DNA from: Minisyncoccota bacterium
GTDB taxonomy: Bacteria; Patescibacteriota; Minisyncoccia; Minisyncoccales; CG1-02-41-26
Length of the DNA: 30,829 nt
Direction of reading: 5' to 3'
Assembly: GCA_028715435.1 (NCBI GenBank)
Contig: JAQURU010000001.1
Location: forward strand, 1 to 30,829
The notes under the pieces are model-generated. The model had not been told where the DNA came from. It saw only the letters and a program-made list of their open reading frames with translations, and searched no databases. The position numbers and the translations under genes are program-made. This document shows positions 6,359 to 13,690 of this stretch, in pieces (within the stretch, counting starts at the first letter, position 1; the number at the start of each line of letters is the position of its first letter).

Positions 6359-6556
6359 ATGATTTCTTTGGACGATATTGGCGGAACCGAACAAGTCTTA
6401 GTTTACGAACAATTGTGCCGACAGAGTTCAGCGGTTCAAAAAAAGCTGAAATCAGCTGAAGTTAAAAACGATGTTGATGGTAAAAAAAAGTGGAAATATC
6501 ATCTTGCATCAACCCAACGAGGTATGTTGAGAGTTTTGTCAAGCATGCCTTTATAG
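6359..6556 (+). CDS. small protein of unknown function (65 aa), unit C
   Basis: 65 residues; SD AAAGGAGG lies 6 nt before the ATG. Mostly helical and charged (LVYEQLCRQSSAVQKKLKSAEVKNDVDGKKKW), with no membrane helix, signal or known motif. It follows the CHCH protein by 18 nt in the same transcription unit and is closed by the terminator at 6571-6615. Confidence 0.65.
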   Translation: MISLDDIGGTEQVLVYEQLCRQSSAVQKKLKSAEVKNDVDGKKKWKYHLASTQRGMLRVLSSMPL

Positions 6557-6570
6557 AACGATTATAATAA

Positions 6571-6615
6571 ACAGCGGTTAATTGATGGCCTGTGAGCACA
6601 TCAACCGCTGTTTTT
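6571..6615 (+). terminator. intrinsic terminator of unit C
   Basis: ACAGCGGTT (6571-6579) pairs with AACCGCTGT (6603-6611). Inner TGATG/CATCA pairs extend the stem, and a T-run follows. Confidence 0.8.
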
Positions 6616-6617
6616 AC

Positions 6618-6645
6618 TTGTTTAAAAACCCATTTTTGCTACAAT
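6618..6645 (+). promoter_or_regulatory. promoter of tRNA-Glu and rmuC
   Basis: TTGTTT (6618-6623), 16-bp spacer ending in TGC (extended -10), TACAAT (6640-6645). The predicted start is a few bases before the tRNA. Confidence 0.6.
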
Positions 6646-6656
6646 AGGTTTGATTT

Positions 6657-6729
6657 GGTCTTATCGTCTAGAGGCCTAGGACTCATGATTCTCAATCATG
6701 CAACCCGGGTTCGAATCCCGGTAAGACCG
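6657..6729 (+). tRNA. tRNA-Glu (anticodon CTC)
   Basis: 73-nt cloverleaf. The acceptor stem is GGTCTTA/TAAGACC with discriminator G. The anticodon arm is CATGA-TTCTCAA-TCATG, giving CTC (reads GAG). The T arm is CCGGG-TTCGAAT-CCCGG. The CCA end is not encoded. Only 5 nt separate it from the rmuC start codon. Confidence 0.93.
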
Positions 6730-6734
6730 CCGTT

Positions 6735-7796
6735 ATGTTAGAAACAATTATTATAATTTTATTGATTGCGCTTTTCGGCGGATTTTTAGGCTTGATTTTT
6801 TATTTAAAAAAGCAAATTGCCAGCGTGGGCCGAAAAACCGATGGGCAAAATCAGGATTTTGTTTTAAATGTTTTAAAAAACGATTTGAAAGAAATAAAAG
6901 AAGAAATAAAAGAAACCAGAGAAAAAAACTCATTGTCAATGGAAAGCCAGCTAAAAGAAAGCGCTAAAATTGTGCGGGAAGTTACTGAAAAACTAACCAA
7001 ACTTGATGAAACCAACAAGCAAGTGGTGGGGTTTGCTGAACAGCTTCAATCATTGGAAAATATTTTGAAAAATCCCAAACAAAGAGGTATTTTAGGAGAG
7101 TATTCTTTAGAAACGCTTTTAAAAAGCGGGTTCACGCCCAAAAATTACAAAATGCAGTATGAGTTTAAAGACGGGCAAATTGTGGACGCAGTTTTGTTTA
7201 TTGGGGAAAAAATAATTCCTATTGACTCCAAATTTTCTTTGGAAAATTACAATAAAATTGTTACAGAAAAAGACCAAGCCAGAAAAGAGCAATTAGAAAA
7301 GGCCTTTAAGCAGGATTTAAAAAATCGCATTGATGAAACAGCAAAATATATCAGGCCAGAAGAGGGCACTTTTGATTTTGCTTTAATGTTTATACCAGCT
7401 GAAGGCATTTATTATGATTTAATGGTTAATGAAATCGGGGCCATTAAAGCTAATACCAGGGATTTGCTGGAATACGCTGTTTGGGAGAAAAATGTTCATA
7501 TTGTATCCCCCAATTCCTTTTACGCTTATTTGCAAACTATTTTACAGGGCTTGCGGGCTTTTACAATAGAGGATTCAGCTAAGGAAATCAAAAAGAATGT
7601 TGAGATATTGGGCAAGCATTTGGGAGCATTTGACAGTTATATGCAAAAATTAGGCGGAAATTTAGGGGCAACCATTAATTGTTATAACACTGCTTATAAA
7701 GAGCTTGGCAAAATTGACAAAGATGTGGTAAAAATCACCGAAGGAGAACGCCAAATAGAGCCTTTGGCGATTGACAAACCCAGCGTTTTAGATTAA
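6735..7796 (+). CDS. rmuC: DNA recombination protein RmuC
   Basis: 353 residues. An N-terminal membrane helix (residues 3-23) is followed by a Lys/Glu coiled coil (about 45-110) and then the RmuC nuclease-like domain beginning at KQRGILGEYSLETLLKSG. The domain includes IPIDSKFSLENY and later FIPAEGIYYDLM and NVHIVSPNSFYAYL. RmuC limits rearrangements at inverted repeats; its core resembles PD-(D/E)XK nucleases, and the D and K of IDSK fit that fold. The ATG lies 5 nt after the tRNA-Glu 3' end, so tRNA 3' processing would itself create an almost leaderless rmuC mRNA. Confidence 0.93.
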   Translation: MLETIIIILLIALFGGFLGLIFYLKKQIASVGRKTDGQNQDFVLNVLKNDLKEIKEEIKETREKNSLSMESQLKESAKIVREVTEKLTKLDETNKQVVGFAEQLQSLENILKNPKQRGILGEYSLETLLKSGFTPKNYKMQYEFKDGQIVDAVLFIGEKIIPIDSKFSLENYNKIVTEKDQARKEQLEKAFKQDLKNRIDETAKYIRPEEGTFDFALMFIPAEGIYYDLMVNEIGAIKANTRDLLEYAVWEKNVHIVSPNSFYAYLQTILQGLRAFTIEDSAKEIKKNVEILGKHLGAFDSYMQKLGGNLGATINCYNTAYKELGKIDKDVVKITEGERQIEPLAIDKPSVLD

Positions 7797-7807
7797 ACTT
7801 TGACTAT

Positions 7808-8113
7808 ATGTTAGCTGTAATTAAAACTGGCGGCAAACAATATACCGTTGAGCCAGGGAAAAAATTAAAGATAGAAAAGTTGGAAGCCGAAGTTGGCAAA
7901 GAAGTCATTTTTGACCAGGTTTTGCTTTTGGATAATGGCAAGAAATTGGAAATAGGGGAGCCATTGGTTGAGGGCGCTAAGGTAGTTGGTAAGGTTATTC
8001 AACAGGGGAAAGCTAAAAAAGTTATTGCTTTGCGCTATAAAGCCAAAAAACGGGTAAGCGTAAAAAAAGGCCACCGCCAGAAATTCACTGAGGTGGAAAT
8101 AACTAAAATATAA
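7808..8113 (+). CDS. rplU: 50S ribosomal protein L21
   Basis: 101 residues, normal L21 length. It starts MLAVIKTGGKQYTVEPG and contains VIALRYKAKKRVSVKKGHRQ with the basic C-terminal 23S rRNA-binding region. It follows rmuC by 11 nt, probably in the same transcript, and has no SD. In most bacteria rpmA (L27) follows directly; here a terminator and a convergent operon follow, so rpmA must be elsewhere or missing. Confidence 0.96.
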   Translation: MLAVIKTGGKQYTVEPGKKLKIEKLEAEVGKEVIFDQVLLLDNGKKLEIGEPLVEGAKVVGKVIQQGKAKKVIALRYKAKKRVSVKKGHRQKFTEVEITKI

Positions 8114-8134
8114 AACAGTTAATAGAGAAAAATA

Positions 8135-8165
8135 AAACGGCCTCCCCTGAGGCTCGTTTTTGTTT
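8135..8165. terminator. bidirectional intrinsic terminator
   Basis: AAAACG-GCCTC and GAGGC-T-CGTTTT form a stem with a T-run on the plus side and an A-run on the other. It ends rplU and the convergent minus-strand operon. Confidence 0.75.
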
Positions 8166-8172
8166 ACCTTAA

Positions 8173-8484
8173 TTAAGAACCACTGTTTTTTACGAGCCAA
8201 TTTTTGTAATTCGGGAAAAAAACAACCAAATCCCAATTTGACAAATTTTCAAAGCCATCCTTTTTTCGCAAATTCGCGAGGCAGAATATCCAAAATATTG
8301 GAATAATTGTCAGCGGAAAAAGAGCCCCGGGCAACCAATTTAAAATAGGGTTCTTGATGTCTATTTTTATCATCAAGAATGCTATCAAAAAAGTAACTAA
8401 AGTGGTCGCTATAGTAGTAATTATCGTTATTTTTCGAATTCTTTTTTTGTCCTTTGTAAGTGCTTCCTCTCTTTCTTTCGGCAT
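8173..8484 (-). CDS. small two-helix membrane protein of unknown function
   Basis: 103 residues with a clear SD (AAGGAG, 7 nt before the ATG). A basic N-terminus (KDKKRIRKI) precedes two predicted membrane helices, about residues 19-41 (ITTIATTLVTFLIAFLMIKI) and 52-70 (LPGALFPLTIIPIFWIFCLA). A hydrophilic tail follows. No family is recognised. It lies 19 nt behind recR and is probably the last gene of the dnaB-recR transcript. The SD sets it apart from its two operon partners, which lack one. Confidence 0.7.
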   Translation of the reverse strand: MPKEREEALTKDKKRIRKITIITTIATTLVTFLIAFLMIKIDIKNPILNWLPGALFPLTIIPIFWIFCLANLRKKDGFENLSNWDLVVFFPNYKNWLVKNSGS

Positions 8485-8503
8485 TTTATGCTCCTTTTAA
8501 AGA

Positions 8504-9109
8504 TCATTTTCGGCCTTCAAAAGCCGAAGTTATGGTTTCTTCGTCAGCGTATTCTATTTCACCGCCCAAGGGAATTCCCTGGGCGAGCTGGCTAATTTTG
8601 ATATTACACCCCTCTAACTTTCTTTTCAACCATAAAATTGTGTTTTGGCCCTCTACGGTTGAATTTAAAGCCAAAATAATTTCCTTAACGCCATTTTTTT
8701 TAATTCGTTCAATTAAAATACTAAGCCGCAGAGCAAGTTTTTGCTCTTGGGATTCTTTTTTCAAAATTGATAAAGTTCCCCCTAAAATAAAATAAAGGCC
8801 TTTGAAAGTAGCGGTTTTTTCAATGGCTTCCAAGTCAATTTCTTTTTCCACTAAACAAATAAGAGATTTATCTCTTGCTGGATTAGAGCAAATTTCGCAA
8901 ATTTCGGCTGTTTGGTTCTCGAAAAACTTTTGGCAAAGCGGACAGATTTTTATTTTGCTTTTTAAATCCTGCACTGATTTTATTAATTCATCAGTTGTTG
9001 AAGCAGGGGAGTCCAGCAGGTAAAAGACAAACCTTGCGGCGGTTTTTGGCCCAATAGTGGGGAATTTAGCAAAAATTTTTATCAGTTGTTCAATTGATGG
9101 AGCGAGCAT
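8504..9109 (-). CDS. recR: recombination protein RecR
   Basis: 201 residues, standard length. RecR works with RecO (and RecF) to load RecA at gaps. The N-terminal helix-hairpin-helix (FPTIGPKTAARFVFYLL) is followed by a four-cysteine zinc site at C56, C59, C71 and C74. The TOPRIM region follows (ICLVEKEIDLEAIEKT), then a conserved ILALNSTVEG and HTH-like end (ISQLAQGIPLGGEIEYAD). The ATG sits one base after the dnaB stop. dnaX is not its neighbour here, unlike in many bacteria. Confidence 0.95.
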   Translation of the reverse strand: MLAPSIEQLIKIFAKFPTIGPKTAARFVFYLLDSPASTTDELIKSVQDLKSKIKICPLCQKFFENQTAEICEICSNPARDKSLICLVEKEIDLEAIEKTATFKGLYFILGGTLSILKKESQEQKLALRLSILIERIKKNGVKEIILALNSTVEGQNTILWLKRKLEGCNIKISQLAQGIPLGGEIEYADEETITSAFEGRK

Positions 9110-9110
9110 A

Positions 9111-10478
9111 TTATAAAATACTTTCTTCTTCTGGTTCAGCTTCTTGGTAAGCGCCTTTTTCCATATTGCGGAAAGTTACCCGAGTTTCATCAAAGTATAA
9201 ATCAACTTTACCAACCGGGCCGTTTCTGTGCTTAGCAATAATAATTTCAGCTATATTTTTACGTTCGGTATTGGGTTTGTATTTGTCCTCCCTGTAAATA
9301 AACGCCACGACATCCGCATCCTGTTCTATGCTGCCGCTTTCGCGCAAGTCAGAAAGCCGCGGAATTGGAGGCATGCGGTGTTCCACTGCTCTGGATAACT
9401 GGCTTAGCACTAAAACAGGAATATTTAATTCTTTGGCAATGCCCTTTAATGCCCTGGAGTTTTCACTTACTTGCTGAACAACATTTTCAGTGTTGCCCCT
9501 TCCTTCCATTAGCTGCAAGTAATCAATTATTAAAAGCCCAAGGCCTTTATCCATTGCCAATCGCCTGGCCATTGCCCGCATTTGGATAACATTGCTGGAA
9601 GAAACATCATCAATGTAAAGAGGGGCTTGGGATAATTCAGCCATAGCTTTTTGAATTCTTTCAAAATCATTGTTTGGGCCTTGGTCAGATAATTTGCCGG
9701 TTCGCAAGCGCCACAAATCAACATCTGCTTGGGATGCAATTAAGCGGTCAATAATCTGGTCTTTGCTCATTTCCAAGCTAAAAATGCCAACAGGCAGCTT
9801 GTAATTACAGGATACGTTTTTGGCAATATCAGTTGCCAAAGCTGATTTTCCTAAGCTTGGCCTGGCAGCTAAAATAATCAAGTCAGATTTTTGCAGGCCA
9901 GCTAATAAATTATCCAAATCGCGAAAGCCAGTTGGTATGCCCCGCAAGCCGCCTTTTTGCTTTGACAATTCTTCAATTCTTTTCCAGGTTTCTTCTAAAG
10001 CATCTTTTACATGAGTAAATGATTGGGAAAGTGATTTTTGGGCAATGGAAAATATTCTTTTTTCTGCCTTGTCCAGCAAAACATCAATAGATTCAGTTTC
10101 TTGGTAAGCCAAACTCGTAATATCAGAACCAGCTGTGATTAAATCGCGTAAAATTCGTTTTTCCTGAACAGTTTTGGCATAATGCAAAATATGGCTGGCA
10201 GTTGGCACTGTGTTAATAAGGTCAGTTAAATAACTAACCCCGCCGATTTCTTCTAATTTGTTTTTTTCGCCAAGCTTTGAGGACAAACTTAACAAATCCA
10301 CAGGTTCTCTTTTGTCAAACAAATCTAAAATTGCCTCAAAAATTATTTGATGGTTGGGTTTGTAAAAATCCTTGGTCTGCAAAAAATCTGCTACTTTGTA
10401 AATAGCGTCTGTGTCAATCATTAAACAGCCCAAAAGCGATTTTTCCGCTTCAATGTTTTGAGGAGGAAGTTTGTCCAT
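9111..10478 (-). CDS. dnaB: replicative DNA helicase DnaB
   Basis: 455 residues. DnaB is the hexameric 5'-3' fork helicase. The N-terminal helical domain starts PPQNIEAEKSLLGCLM. The RecA-like motor has Walker A at residues 205-212 (ARPSLGKS), followed by GIFSLEMS, LLIIDYLQLM (Walker B), VLVLSQLSR and DLRESGSIEQDADVV. No intein or truncation is visible. It has no SD; a minus-strand promoter at 10490-10518 places the transcription start only about 5 nt from the ATG. Confidence 0.96.
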   Translation of the reverse strand: MDKLPPQNIEAEKSLLGCLMIDTDAIYKVADFLQTKDFYKPNHQIIFEAILDLFDKREPVDLLSLSSKLGEKNKLEEIGGVSYLTDLINTVPTASHILHYAKTVQEKRILRDLITAGSDITSLAYQETESIDVLLDKAEKRIFSIAQKSLSQSFTHVKDALEETWKRIEELSKQKGGLRGIPTGFRDLDNLLAGLQKSDLIILAARPSLGKSALATDIAKNVSCNYKLPVGIFSLEMSKDQIIDRLIASQADVDLWRLRTGKLSDQGPNNDFERIQKAMAELSQAPLYIDDVSSSNVIQMRAMARRLAMDKGLGLLIIDYLQLMEGRGNTENVVQQVSENSRALKGIAKELNIPVLVLSQLSRAVEHRMPPIPRLSDLRESGSIEQDADVVAFIYREDKYKPNTERKNIAEIIIAKHRNGPVGKVDLYFDETRVTFRNMEKGAYQEAEPEEESIL

Positions 10479-10489
10479 AACTTACCGCC

Positions 10490-10518
10490 ATTTTATCCCT
10501 TTCTCTTGACAGTGTCAA
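10490..10518 (-). promoter_or_regulatory. dnaB promoter (minus strand)
   Basis: Reading leftward: TTGACA (10518-10513), 17-bp spacer, TAAAAT (10495-10490). The -35 box is the other half of the palindrome TTGACAGTGTCAA, which also provides the -35 of the rightward promoter. The start near 10483 gives a leader of about 5 nt. Confidence 0.6.
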
Positions 10519-10569
10519 TTGAAAGGAATATCATATCTCTTGACAGTGTCAATTGAAAGGAATATCATA
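10502..10569 (+). repeat. perfect 34-bp tandem duplication of a promoter
   Basis: Bases 10502-10535 and 10536-10569 are identical. Each copy has TTGACA, a 17-bp spacer and TATCAT (10506-10534 and 10540-10568), so the duplication creates two identical rightward promoters. Each -35 lies within the perfect 6-1-6 palindrome TTGACAGTGTCAA, a plausible operator. Confidence 0.8.
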
Positions 10570-10608
10570 GCAATGGCAGAAGAGATAATTTGAATAATAA
10601 GTAATAAT

Positions 10609-10680
10609 ATGTTTGGAAAAACACAAAAACTGGCAAAAACTTACCAGCTTTTGCGTTTTTCTAACAATACGCTGCAATAA
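10609..10680 (+). CDS. 23-residue leader ORF of unit D
   Basis: ATG to TAA, 23 residues (starts MFGKTQKLAK, ends SNNTLQ), no SD. It runs through the first hairpin, and its stop codon falls exactly in the loop of the second terminator. A ribosome translating it would melt both hairpins, so translation could couple to read-through into the 46-residue gene. A six-codon ORF at 10573-10593 also starts right at the predicted transcription start. Translation is unproven. Confidence 0.35.
   Translation: MFGKTQKLAKTYQLLRFSNNTLQ
10617..10660 (+). terminator. hairpin 1 in the unit D leader
   Basis: 10617-10633 pairs with 10644-10660 in 15 of 17 positions; the 3' arm ends GTTTTT. It is terminator-like and lies 7 nt before a second, stronger hairpin. 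Confidence 0.55.
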
Positions 10681-10697
10681 GGCAGCGTATTTTTTTG
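10667..10697 (+). terminator. hairpin 2 (attenuator) in the unit D leader
   Basis: ATACGCTGC (10667-10675) pairs with GCAGCGTAT (10682-10690), followed by seven further T. It lies between the promoters and the 46-residue gene, so that gene needs read-through. Confidence 0.75.
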
Positions 10698-10728
10698 GAC
10701 CTTAAAACCTTAAAAGTGGAGGGAAAAA

Positions 10729-10869
10729 TGCAGGAAAAGAAAGAAGTTCTTGATGTGTGGGAGCTTCTTCAAGCGCTTTTTCATTGCAAGCACGATTGCC
10801 CTGGAGTTTGCTTGGAGTGTTTATTTTTTGCTGTTGCTTTTTTAATCTGGCAACAACAGGGTAAATAAA
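10729..10869 (+). CDS. 46-residue Cys-rich membrane mini-protein
   Basis: ATG with SD GGAGGG 6 nt upstream; 46 residues. The N-terminal half is amphipathic (EVLDVWELLQALFHC). A His/Cys cluster at residues 19-31 (HCKHDCPGVCLEC: Cys 20, 24, 28, 31) could bind zinc. A hydrophobic helix (about 29-41, LFFAVAFLIW) and a short polar end follow. A metal knuckle against a membrane helix suggests a small membrane-bound regulator or toxin-like peptide. It lies behind two hairpins and a duplicated promoter and is closed by the terminator at 10875-10903. Confidence 0.6.
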
Positions 10870-10874
10870 AAAAC

Positions 10875-10903
10875 AGCCTATTCCCATGGAGAAGGAATAG
10901 GCT
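10875..10903 (+). terminator. terminator, left of a matched pair
   Basis: 29-bp palindromic element: AGCCTATTCC pairs with GGAATAGGCT. 24 of its 29 bases match the element at 13657-13685; one difference is a paired T-A to C-G change. Confidence 0.75.
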
Positions 10904-10905
10904 TC

Positions 10906-11054
10906 TTGACTTTATTGTTGTATCTATGGGAGAATACTTTAAATTTGTTTCTTTGAAAAATAATATGGATTGCGTAAATTCATATTCATAGCTTTATCAT
11001 TTTATTGTTTGATTTTACTGGTTGTACAGATAGATTGAAGGGAGATGAATAATA
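10906..11054 (+). other. 149-nt 5' region of the nuclease-primase gene
   Basis: AT-rich, with several partial promoter matches (for example TTGTTG 10915-10920 with TTTAAA 10938-10943) but no clear best one. A 21-codon ORF (10926-10991) could be another leader ORF. No terminator hairpin is seen. The SD AAGGGAG lies close to the ATG at 11055. Confidence 0.4.
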
Positions 11055-13658
11055 ATGGCTGAGCAATTGAATTTGTTTAGAAATACTCAAAAACTTCTAG
11101 ACGACGTAAAAGTTAGCGACGAACTGCAGTTGTGGTCTTTTATTGCTGGCGATACTATTTTAAACGATTGTTTAGACAATCTTTTAGGAAGCGGCTTGCT
11201 TAACTCTGATGAGGAAGCACTCGATTTTTTGGATAATTTTGTTTCCAAGAAGTTAATTGATTTTGATATTTCTTATCGACAAGATGTAGCGAGAAGCGGA
11301 AGAGCGAAACGTAAAGTACCAGGTGTTTTATATGGCAAAGGAACTGTCCAACAGCCGCTTGAATTAAGATTGGGATCGTTGAGTCACGCGTTAATCTTAA
11401 ACCTTTTAGAAGGTAGTTTCCCTGGATTAGCATCAGAGCAGTTAGATTTGTCATTTCCGGCAAAGAGGCTTGACCTTTTTTCCACTAATTGCCTTAATCT
11501 TTGCAGCGTGGAACCGATTTTTTGGAATAAAGGGCAAAGCCACTTTTACTTTTCCGGATTGAAACCTTCAGAACAAGCAAGGGAAATAGAAGATTTGGTT
11601 GGCGAGATGGGCCAATTAGCTTCATTGCCCGTGTGGTCTGGCTACTACAGAAAATCTCAATCATTACTACGATGGCTAAAGGCCTCTCTTATTCCTTTGG
11701 TTGGGAATAATTTTATTGAAAGTCTTTTTACGCCTCAAACCGGAGAAATGTATGAAGAGTATTTAATGTTTCTTACCGCTCTGATTTGGGGTCGGGCAGT
11801 AGCTGACGCCATTAGAAGCAAGGAAATCGGAGAATCACCGAAGATTATCTTTAAAGAAGTTGATATTCTTTCTTCTTACGATTTCGGTATGCACGGAGGA
11901 AGGGCTGACGGCTTCGAAGTTCTTATTAGCGAAGAGCATCGTCAAAAACTCTCCACTTTAAAAGGTTTAACAGCCGGTCAGTTATTAAAATCAGCTTTTG
12001 ATCTTTTTGGCGATAATTTTAGCATAAAGCCAATTGACCTGAAAATTAGCGTAGGTGATTTCGGAACTGGTAAAGCCATGGAAGAATATAAGGCGTCAGA
12101 GCCATTGCTTCGTCATAGACAACAACTTGAGCAGTATATTTTCTTGACTACGTTTTCTTGGTACCTTTCTTTGTGCGGACATAAAGGTTATGTTTTAGCA
12201 AAAGATGAGGATATTTGGGACATCTGTAGCAAAGTTTACGAAGGGAATTTGTTATATTATTTTCCTGAAGGCCAAAGAGAGTTTGAGGTTCTCTTGCCTT
12301 CTGACGAACAAAGAGACCTTTTTGTCAAAAGATTGGTATTTAAGTGGAGACAAGCAGAAATATCTGCCAAATTAAGAATTGTTGACTCTGCTGTAGCAAA
12401 TTGTCTTGGCAGAGTGAGGACTGCAAAAAAAATAGTAAAGACAACTCCGCCAAAACAGAAAGAAAAAAATCTTGAGGCAAAACAACTTTTCTTTGAAATA
12501 CTGGACCGTTATCGGCATTTTGTTGATGTAGAAAAAAAGCTTGAAATAGTAGGGGAGACAAAGAAAGGCGACCCAATTTTCTTGCTTCGTTTGAGAAAAG
12601 AAGAAATACCTGAGAACGGGTTTATTTCTTGCCCATTTCCAGACCATCTTGACGTCAATCCTTCAACTCATTTGTGGCCCAATGGAAGATTTTATTGTTT
12701 CTCTTGTGGCCGTGGAGGATTTTATGAAGTTGATGATAATAACATAAACGTCAATGGAAGTTCGATCTGGCAGCTGGGAGTTCAGCGAAGCAATTTGAAA
12801 AAAACCCAATCTTTAGTTATCCCAGAAAGACACCATGAAGTTCTTTCGTTAGTTCAACAAAATTTGCAGAAAGGTTTTCGCAGAAGCCCGGCAGAAAAAT
12901 ATCTAGAGGCTAAAAGGAATATAAATCCAGAATTAGCCTTTCAATACGGTGCTGGCTATGCTGATACAAATATAGTTTTTAATTTATTGTCAGCAGGTTT
13001 AACCTTTAAAGAATTAGTTCATTTCGGGCTAGTCGGGTTTTCTTCAAATGCTTCTCCCACAAGCATTTTTGTTCGTCAGCTTTTGAAGATTGCCAGAGAG
13101 AACGAATTGAAAATAGAGAAAAAAGGGTTAAAAGGCGAAACTGTTGTATCTTGGCCTTACGATGTTTTAGCAGGAAGGGTTACGTTTCCGTTAATGCTTG
13201 GTGGAAAAATAACTAATCTTTATACTCGAGATATCTTAGGCAGATCAAAACGCCTTGCGAATAGAAAGTTGAGTGTTGAATATACGAAAATTCCCCATGG
13301 AGGATTTAACAGCCAGATACTTTCCGATTCTTCAGTCCAAGAGATTATTGTAACTGAAGCGGTAATAGATGATTTGACGTTAAAACAACTTGGCTGGTCT
13401 GATTCAATGGCTATGATCGGTCTTAATAATGCGGTTTTGCTTGAGAATCTTTTGGCTTCTGGTAAAGAAGTTATTTGGGCGCTAGATTTTGACGAAGCTG
13501 GCAGAAAGCAAACCGAAAAAATGATAGAAAGATGCAAAAAAGCAGGTGTAAAGTCATCTGATTTTACGTCTATCTTTTTTGGAAGATATCCTTCGGCCAA
13601 GAATTATGATGATTATAATTCTTGGTGGCAAAGAGAAGGTTATAAAAGAAAAAAATAG
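11055..13658 (+). CDS. fusion of RecB/Cas4-like nuclease with CHC2-type zinc finger and TOPRIM primase domains
   Basis: 867 residues with a good SD. Residues 1-230 are unassigned. Residues 235-365 read as a PD-(D/E)XK nuclease of the RecB/Cas4 type: an acidic helix (EMYEEYLMF), GGRADG with D285, IDLK with D328 and K330, then QLEQY (Q357-Y361, the QxxxY motif). A charged linker (about 455-490) follows. Next is a DnaG-like zinc ribbon with C526, H531, C548 and C551 (CPFPDH to FYCFSC; C-to-H spacing is longer than usual). Residues about 760-840 are a TOPRIM domain with E768 (VTEAVIDD) and D811/D813 (ALDFDEAGRKQ). The nuclease call rests on motifs only. DNA synthesis or repair and element replication or defence are both possible roles. 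It is not the housekeeping DnaG, which lacks such an N-terminus. Matched terminators flank it. Confidence 0.75.
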   Translation: MAEQLNLFRNTQKLLDDVKVSDELQLWSFIAGDTILNDCLDNLLGSGLLNSDEEALDFLDNFVSKKLIDFDISYRQDVARSGRAKRKVPGVLYGKGTVQQPLELRLGSLSHALILNLLEGSFPGLASEQLDLSFPAKRLDLFSTNCLNLCSVEPIFWNKGQSHFYFSGLKPSEQAREIEDLVGEMGQLASLPVWSGYYRKSQSLLRWLKASLIPLVGNNFIESLFTPQTGEMYEEYLMFLTALIWGRAVADAIRSKEIGESPKIIFKEVDILSSYDFGMHGGRADGFEVLISEEHRQKLSTLKGLTAGQLLKSAFDLFGDNFSIKPIDLKISVGDFGTGKAMEEYKASEPLLRHRQQLEQYIFLTTFSWYLSLCGHKGYVLAKDEDIWDICSKVYEGNLLYYFPEGQREFEVLLPSDEQRDLFVKRLVFKWRQAEISAKLRIVDSAVANCLGRVRTAKKIVKTTPPKQKEKNLEAKQLFFEILDRYRHFVDVEKKLEIVGETKKGDPIFLLRLRKEEIPENGFISCPFPDHLDVNPSTHLWPNGRFYCFSCGRGGFYEVDDNNINVNGSSIWQLGVQRSNLKKTQSLVIPERHHEVLSLVQQNLQKGFRRSPAEKYLEAKRNINPELAFQYGAGYADTNIVFNLLSAGLTFKELVHFGLVGFSSNASPTSIFVRQLLKIARENELKIEKKGLKGETVVSWPYDVLAGRVTFPLMLGGKITNLYTRDILGRSKRLANRKLSVEYTKIPHGGFNSQILSDSSVQEIIVTEAVIDDLTLKQLGWSDSMAMIGLNNAVLLENLLASGKEVIWALDFDEAGRKQTEKMIERCKKAGVKSSDFTSIFFGRYPSAKNYDDYNSWWQREGYKRKK

Positions 13659-13685
13659 CCCATTCCCGAGGAGGAGGAATGGGCT
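13657..13685. terminator. terminator, right of a matched pair
   Basis: AGCCCATTCC pairs with GGAATGGGCT; T-rich on the plus side. It begins inside the TAG stop of the nuclease-primase gene and also faces convergent cysS. Confidence 0.8.
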
Positions 13686-13690
13686 TTATT

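Noticed and set aside
8460..9023. Plus-strand ORFs opposite recR
   Set aside because: They are antisense to a conserved gene and have no start signals.
10502..10569. LexA or phage attachment site
   Set aside because: The palindrome is not a LexA box, there is no integrase nearby, and the repeat is explained as a promoter duplication.
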